Assembly: GCA_938034385.1 (NCBI GenBank)
Contig: CALHLC010000013.1
Location: forward strand, 1-64,000
From: an uncultured Bacteriovoracaceae bacterium
Lineage (GTDB): Bacteria; Bdellovibrionota; Bacteriovoracia; Bacteriovoracales; Bacteriovoracaceae
Length of the DNA stretch: 64,000 nucleotides
Direction: 5' to 3'
Part shown: piece by piece, positions 61,188-64,000 of the stretch
How positions within the stretch are numbered: position 1 is the first letter of the stretch
How the letters are laid out: each line of letters opens with the position of its first letter
Made by a program: the position numbers and the translations under genes
The notes under the pieces: generated by a model
Databases searched by the model: none
Told to the model about the DNA's origin: nothing
The model's input: only the letters and a program-made list of their open reading frames with translations

Positions 61188-62213
61188 ATGAGTTTATTAA
61201 TTAGAGATCTTCATAAGAGGTTTAAGACTGATGATGGAAAAAATTTTAGTGCTCTGAAAAATATTAACCTAGAAATTACAGATGGTGAGTTTTTTACACT
61301 TCTTGGCCCAAGTGGATGTGGAAAAACAACACTTTTGAGAATCATCGCTGGTTTTGAAAGGCCAAGTGAAGGAAATTTATATTTTAATGGAAACGATATT
61401 TCTCATAAGGCTGTCTTTGAGAGAAATTTTCCTATGGTTTTTCAATCTTATGCTTTATTTCCACATATGAGTGTGACTGAAAATATCGGTTATGGATTAA
61501 AACAAAAAGGTGTTGATAAAGCTACCATTGCTAAAAAAGTAAATAGAATCATTGAAATGACTGGGCTTACGCCTAATAAAGATAAATATCCTCATCAAAT
61601 GTCAGGAGGACAACAACAAAGAGTTGCCCTTGCTAGAGCAATAGTGATGGAACCAGAAGTGATGCTCTTTGATGAACCACTTTCAAATCTAGATGCCAAT
61701 CTTAGAATTTCTATGAGGCAAGAAATTAGAAGAATTCAAAAAGATTTTGGAATTACAGTAGTGTATGTAACTCATGATCAAGAAGAAGCGATGGCCGTTA
61801 GTGATAAAATCGTTGTCATGAATCATGGGATCATTGAACAAGTTGGCTCTCCAATTGAAATTTATTCAAAGCCACAAAGTGAATTTGTAGCTAATTTTGT
61901 TGGGCAAGCTAATATTATCCCAGCTAAAATAGTTGGAGAGAGAGTTAATATCTTAGGCGTAGATTATAATAATAAAATTTCTATTGATTTAAACAAAGTG
62001 ATCTCACGACCTGAGTTTGTAAAAATTCATGATAGCGGAAATCATACCGGTGTCATTACAAATTCTACTTACCTTGGAGCAAATTGGAATCTTAAGGTGA
62101 AAGTATTGGATGAAGAAATCTCGATACTTGCTCCTATCTTTGGAAACCAAAACTTCGATGTGAATCAAAAGATAAGTTTTTCTTTTGATAGCTCAACTCT
62201 ACATTTTATTTAA
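61188..62213 (+). CDS. ABC-importer ATPase (FbpC/AfuC type)
   Basis: 341 aa. Walker A GPSGCGKTT at 40-48, Q-loop in MVFQSYALFPHMSVTENI, signature MSGGQQQRVALARA, Walker B VMLFDEPLSNLD, and the H-loop YVTHDQEEAMAVSD. The C-terminal 100 residues form the TOBE-type regulatory domain of this group. Shares the operon with the importer subunits, 12 bases after the permease. AAAAGGA precedes the ATG. Confidence 0.93.
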   Translation: MSLLIRDLHKRFKTDDGKNFSALKNINLEITDGEFFTLLGPSGCGKTTLLRIIAGFERPSEGNLYFNGNDISHKAVFERNFPMVFQSYALFPHMSVTENIGYGLKQKGVDKATIAKKVNRIIEMTGLTPNKDKYPHQMSGGQQQRVALARAIVMEPEVMLFDEPLSNLDANLRISMRQEIRRIQKDFGITVVYVTHDQEEAMAVSDKIVVMNHGIIEQVGSPIEIYSKPQSEFVANFVGQANIIPAKIVGERVNILGVDYNNKISIDLNKVISRPEFVKIHDSGNHTGVITNSTYLGANWNLKVKVLDEEISILAPIFGNQNFDVNQKISFSFDSSTLHFI

Positions 62214-62222
62214 GGAGACTAT

Positions 62223-63695
62223 ATGAATAACTTAGAATTTTCCAAGCAACCTCAACCTGCACTTAATTTTTTAGATAATAATTGGGTGAAAGGATCTGGT
62301 GATAAATTTGAGATTCGTTCACCTTATACAGGGGAATCTATTGGTCATAGCTATGAATCTACAAGTGAAGATTTAGATCAAATAGTTTATAGTGCAAAAA
62401 TTGCTTTTAAGGCTTGGTCACAAACTCCTCTTAAAGAGCGAACAAGAATAATGTTTAATTTAAGAACAATTTTATTAAGAGATATAGATAAAATTTCAAA
62501 TCTAATTTGTATAGAAAATGGAAAGATCTTCTCTGAGGCAAAGGCTGAAGTGATGAAAGGTATAGAGGTTCTAGAGTTTGCTACCAGCCTACAAAATAGT
62601 GACTCAATGACAAAGATGGAAGTTTCTCGAGGTGTGAGTTGTGAATATAGAAGAGAAGCGATGGGAGTTGTTGCTAGTATTACTCCTTTTAACTTCCCGG
62701 CCATGGTTCCAATGTGGACTATGCCTATAGCCATTACTTTAGGAAATACTTATATTTGGAAGCCTTCAGAAAAAACTCCTTTAACTGCCATTAGCATTGC
62801 TAATGCTTTTAAAGAAGCAGGTTTACCATCTGGAGTTTTATCAGTTTATCAAGGATCTAAATCTTCGGTAGAAGCAATTATTAATCATCCAGATATTAAT
62901 ACCATAAGCTTTGTTGGATCCACTAAGGTTGCAAAAATTGTTTATGATCAGGCCTCAAGAAAATATAAAAGAGTTCTAGCTCTAGGTGGAGCTAAGAATC
63001 ATATTATTCTTTTACCAGATGCTGATCCTAATATTAGTGGGCGAGGAATTAGTGATTCATTTACAGGTTGTGCTGGTCAAAGATGTATGGCCGCAAGTGT
63101 TTTATTAGCTGTAGGTAAGGTTGATCACTTATTAGATAAAATTGTTGAGCGTGCTGATTCACATCACTTAGGTGTTGGAATGGGAGCGGTCATTTCTAAA
63201 GAGCAAGTGAGCTTTTTAAACACAGCAATTGATAAGGCCCTGAGTGAAGGGGCTAATCTTTTATATGATGGTAGAGGAAAATCTAGTCCAACCAATGGAG
63301 GGTATTGGTTTGGTCCTGTTATATTAGATAATGTTAAGCCTGATTCATATGTAGCTACTACGGAATTGTTTGGTCCTATTTTATCAATTATTAGATGTGA
63401 CTCAATTAGTAGTGCAATGATCATTGAGAATTCAAATGAATATGGAAATGCTTGTTCAGTATTTACATCAACAGGCTCACTTGCTGAAAAAGTAATTTCG
63501 AGTGCTAAAGCAGGGATGGTTGGAGTTAATATAGGTGTGCCGGTACCGAGAGAACCTTTTTCTTTTGGTGGGATTGCGGCCTCAAAGTTTGGTCATGGAG
63601 ATATTACTGGGATGCCTAGTTTAAATTTTTGGTCTCAGTTAAAGAAAGTGACTATCAAATGGGAATCTCAAAGTGATGAGAATTGGATGAGCTAA
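62223..63695 (+). CDS. iolA: malonate/methylmalonate-semialdehyde dehydrogenase (CoA-acylating)
   Basis: IolA/MmsA oxidises malonate semialdehyde to acetyl-CoA with release of CO2. The 490-aa ALDH-fold protein has ITPFNFPAMVPMWTMPIAI, FVGSTKVAK, LGGAKNHIILLPDAD, the active Cys in SFTGCAGQRCMAASV, and the MmsA ending GMVGVNIGVPVPREPFSFGG and KFGHGDITG. The usual ALDH general-base Glu in the LGG region is absent (AKN), which is normal for CoA-dependent MmsA. AAGGAG precedes the ATG. It is the last catabolic enzyme in the cluster. Confidence 0.93.
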   Translation: MNNLEFSKQPQPALNFLDNNWVKGSGDKFEIRSPYTGESIGHSYESTSEDLDQIVYSAKIAFKAWSQTPLKERTRIMFNLRTILLRDIDKISNLICIENGKIFSEAKAEVMKGIEVLEFATSLQNSDSMTKMEVSRGVSCEYRREAMGVVASITPFNFPAMVPMWTMPIAITLGNTYIWKPSEKTPLTAISIANAFKEAGLPSGVLSVYQGSKSSVEAIINHPDINTISFVGSTKVAKIVYDQASRKYKRVLALGGAKNHIILLPDADPNISGRGISDSFTGCAGQRCMAASVLLAVGKVDHLLDKIVERADSHHLGVGMGAVISKEQVSFLNTAIDKALSEGANLLYDGRGKSSPTNGGYWFGPVILDNVKPDSYVATTELFGPILSIIRCDSISSAMIIENSNEYGNACSVFTSTGSLAEKVISSAKAGMVGVNIGVPVPREPFSFGGIAASKFGHGDITGMPSLNFWSQLKKVTIKWESQSDENWMS

Positions 63696-63696
63696 T

Positions 63697-64000
63697 TTGA
63701 AATATGAGTTTAAGACCAAGAGATTAGATGTTCGACTTTATAAGGCATCTGATTTTAACGTATGGAAAGAAACATATTTAAACCTTGGTCCTCCGAAGAA
63801 TAGGTGGGATCAAAAAGTTAGAAAAAAAACTGATTTGAGTAAATCGAATTTTAAAAAAATCCTTGAAACTCAAAAGAAAAATATTAAAAATGACTCATTT
63901 ATTGATTTAATTGCTTTTGATAAAAAGAACAAAAAAATCATTGGATTCACCTCTTTAATGGATATCTCGCGAGGTGTATTTCAAAATGCTTATCTTGGTT
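63697..64000 (+). CDS. GNAT acetyltransferase-like protein, 5' part (runs off window)
   Basis: Open frame from TTG at 63697, one base after the iolA stop, to the window end (about 100 codons). TKRLDVRLYKASDFNVWKE is the usual opening of RimJ/RimL-type GNAT proteins, and KKIIGFTSLMDISRG fits the next beta hairpin. The acetyl-CoA motif would lie beyond the window. No clear ribosome-binding site, so the start may depend on coupling to iolA. Whether it belongs to the pathway is unclear. Confidence 0.7.
   Translation, partial: MKYEFKTKRLDVRLYKASDFNVWKETYLNLGPPKNRWDQKVRKKTDLSKSNFKKILETQKKNIKNDSFIDLIAFDKKNKKIIGFTSLMDISRGVFQNAYLG

Noticed and set aside
58538-62213. Ferric-iron ABC transporter annotation
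   Set aside because: The family often gets this label, but the iron-binding Tyr pair is absent and the operon context is polyol catabolism.
1-64000. Mobile elements, prophage, tRNA or rRNA genes
   Set aside because: I found no transposase, integrase, phage structural gene, tRNA-like cloverleaf or rRNA stretch; small tRNAs could escape reading by eye.
1-64000. Sigma-54 (-24/-12) promoters, given rpoN in the window
   Set aside because: I saw no intergenic match to TGGCAC-N5-TTGC that I could support.

Overview
The window is A+T-rich, densely coded bacterial chromosome. It is mostly housekeeping genes interleaved with many lipoproteins and secreted proteins of unknown function. The house style suggests a Gram-negative of the Bdellovibrionota, perhaps the Bacteriovorax/Halobacteriovorax side: many short lipobox proteins, frequent TTG and GTG starts, ATGA/TTGA/GTGA coupled overlaps, and outer-membrane genes (lnt, an Ara5P isomerase, a BamC-like lipoprotein) beside low-G+C codon use. 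This placement is inference; no rRNA or other marker in the window proves it. I see no rRNA, tRNA, insertion sequence, prophage or CRISPR array.

Layout. 1-2.6 kb: the end of a Pro-rich repeat protein with a knottin-like Cys tail, a lipoprotein catalase homologue, and a Thr-linker lipoprotein. 2.7-4.7 kb: rpoN and hpf, closed by a bidirectional terminator. 4.7-10.8 kb: small proteins, a tRNA-binding-domain protein, hflX, a class IV aminotransferase, an inositol-monophosphatase-family protein, a coiled-coil membrane protein, a HEAT-like secreted protein and a BamC-like lipoprotein. 10.8-17.8 kb: envelope genes (Ara5P isomerase, lnt, subtilase, trypsin-like pseudoprotease, mltG, ruvX). 18-21.6 kb: rho-prfA-prmC-fxsA. 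21.6-29.7 kb: accessory secreted proteins, including a three-gene operon headed by a secretin-like protein, htpX, a Lys-repeat protein and a large Cys-rich lipoprotein. 29.7-36.9 kb: rluE, an RlmI-like methyltransferase, a DCC protein, an MFS transporter, typA and small genes. 37.1-41.6 kb: a pantothenate-to-CoA operon (DUF2520 protein, panB, panC, separate coaC and coaB, coaX, panD). 41.6-51.2 kb: a PLP enzyme, a GNAT, murA-HIT-guaA, a YceI-like protein and dnaE.

51.3-63.7 kb is the most interesting part: one long same-strand run encoding an inositol-type catabolic pathway. It holds a hydroxypyruvate-isomerase-like TIM barrel, an inositol-monophosphatase homologue, IolG, IolB, IolD, IolE, a transaldolase-family protein, an AfuABC-type ABC importer and a malonate-semialdehyde dehydrogenase (IolA/MmsA). 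The two usual steps between IolB and IolA, the kinase IolC and the aldolase IolJ, are missing, and the transaldolase homologue sits in their place. 2-deoxy-5-keto-gluconate carries an unphosphorylated dihydroxyacetone end with the fructose-like threo configuration. A transaldolase or aldolase could therefore release malonate semialdehyde from it directly, without a kinase. The importer belongs to a family with known sugar-phosphate transporters and lacks the Tyr pair of ferric-binding proteins, so with the phosphatase beside it the substrate may be a phosphorylated polyol. This is a hypothesis from gene content, but it explains the whole cluster.
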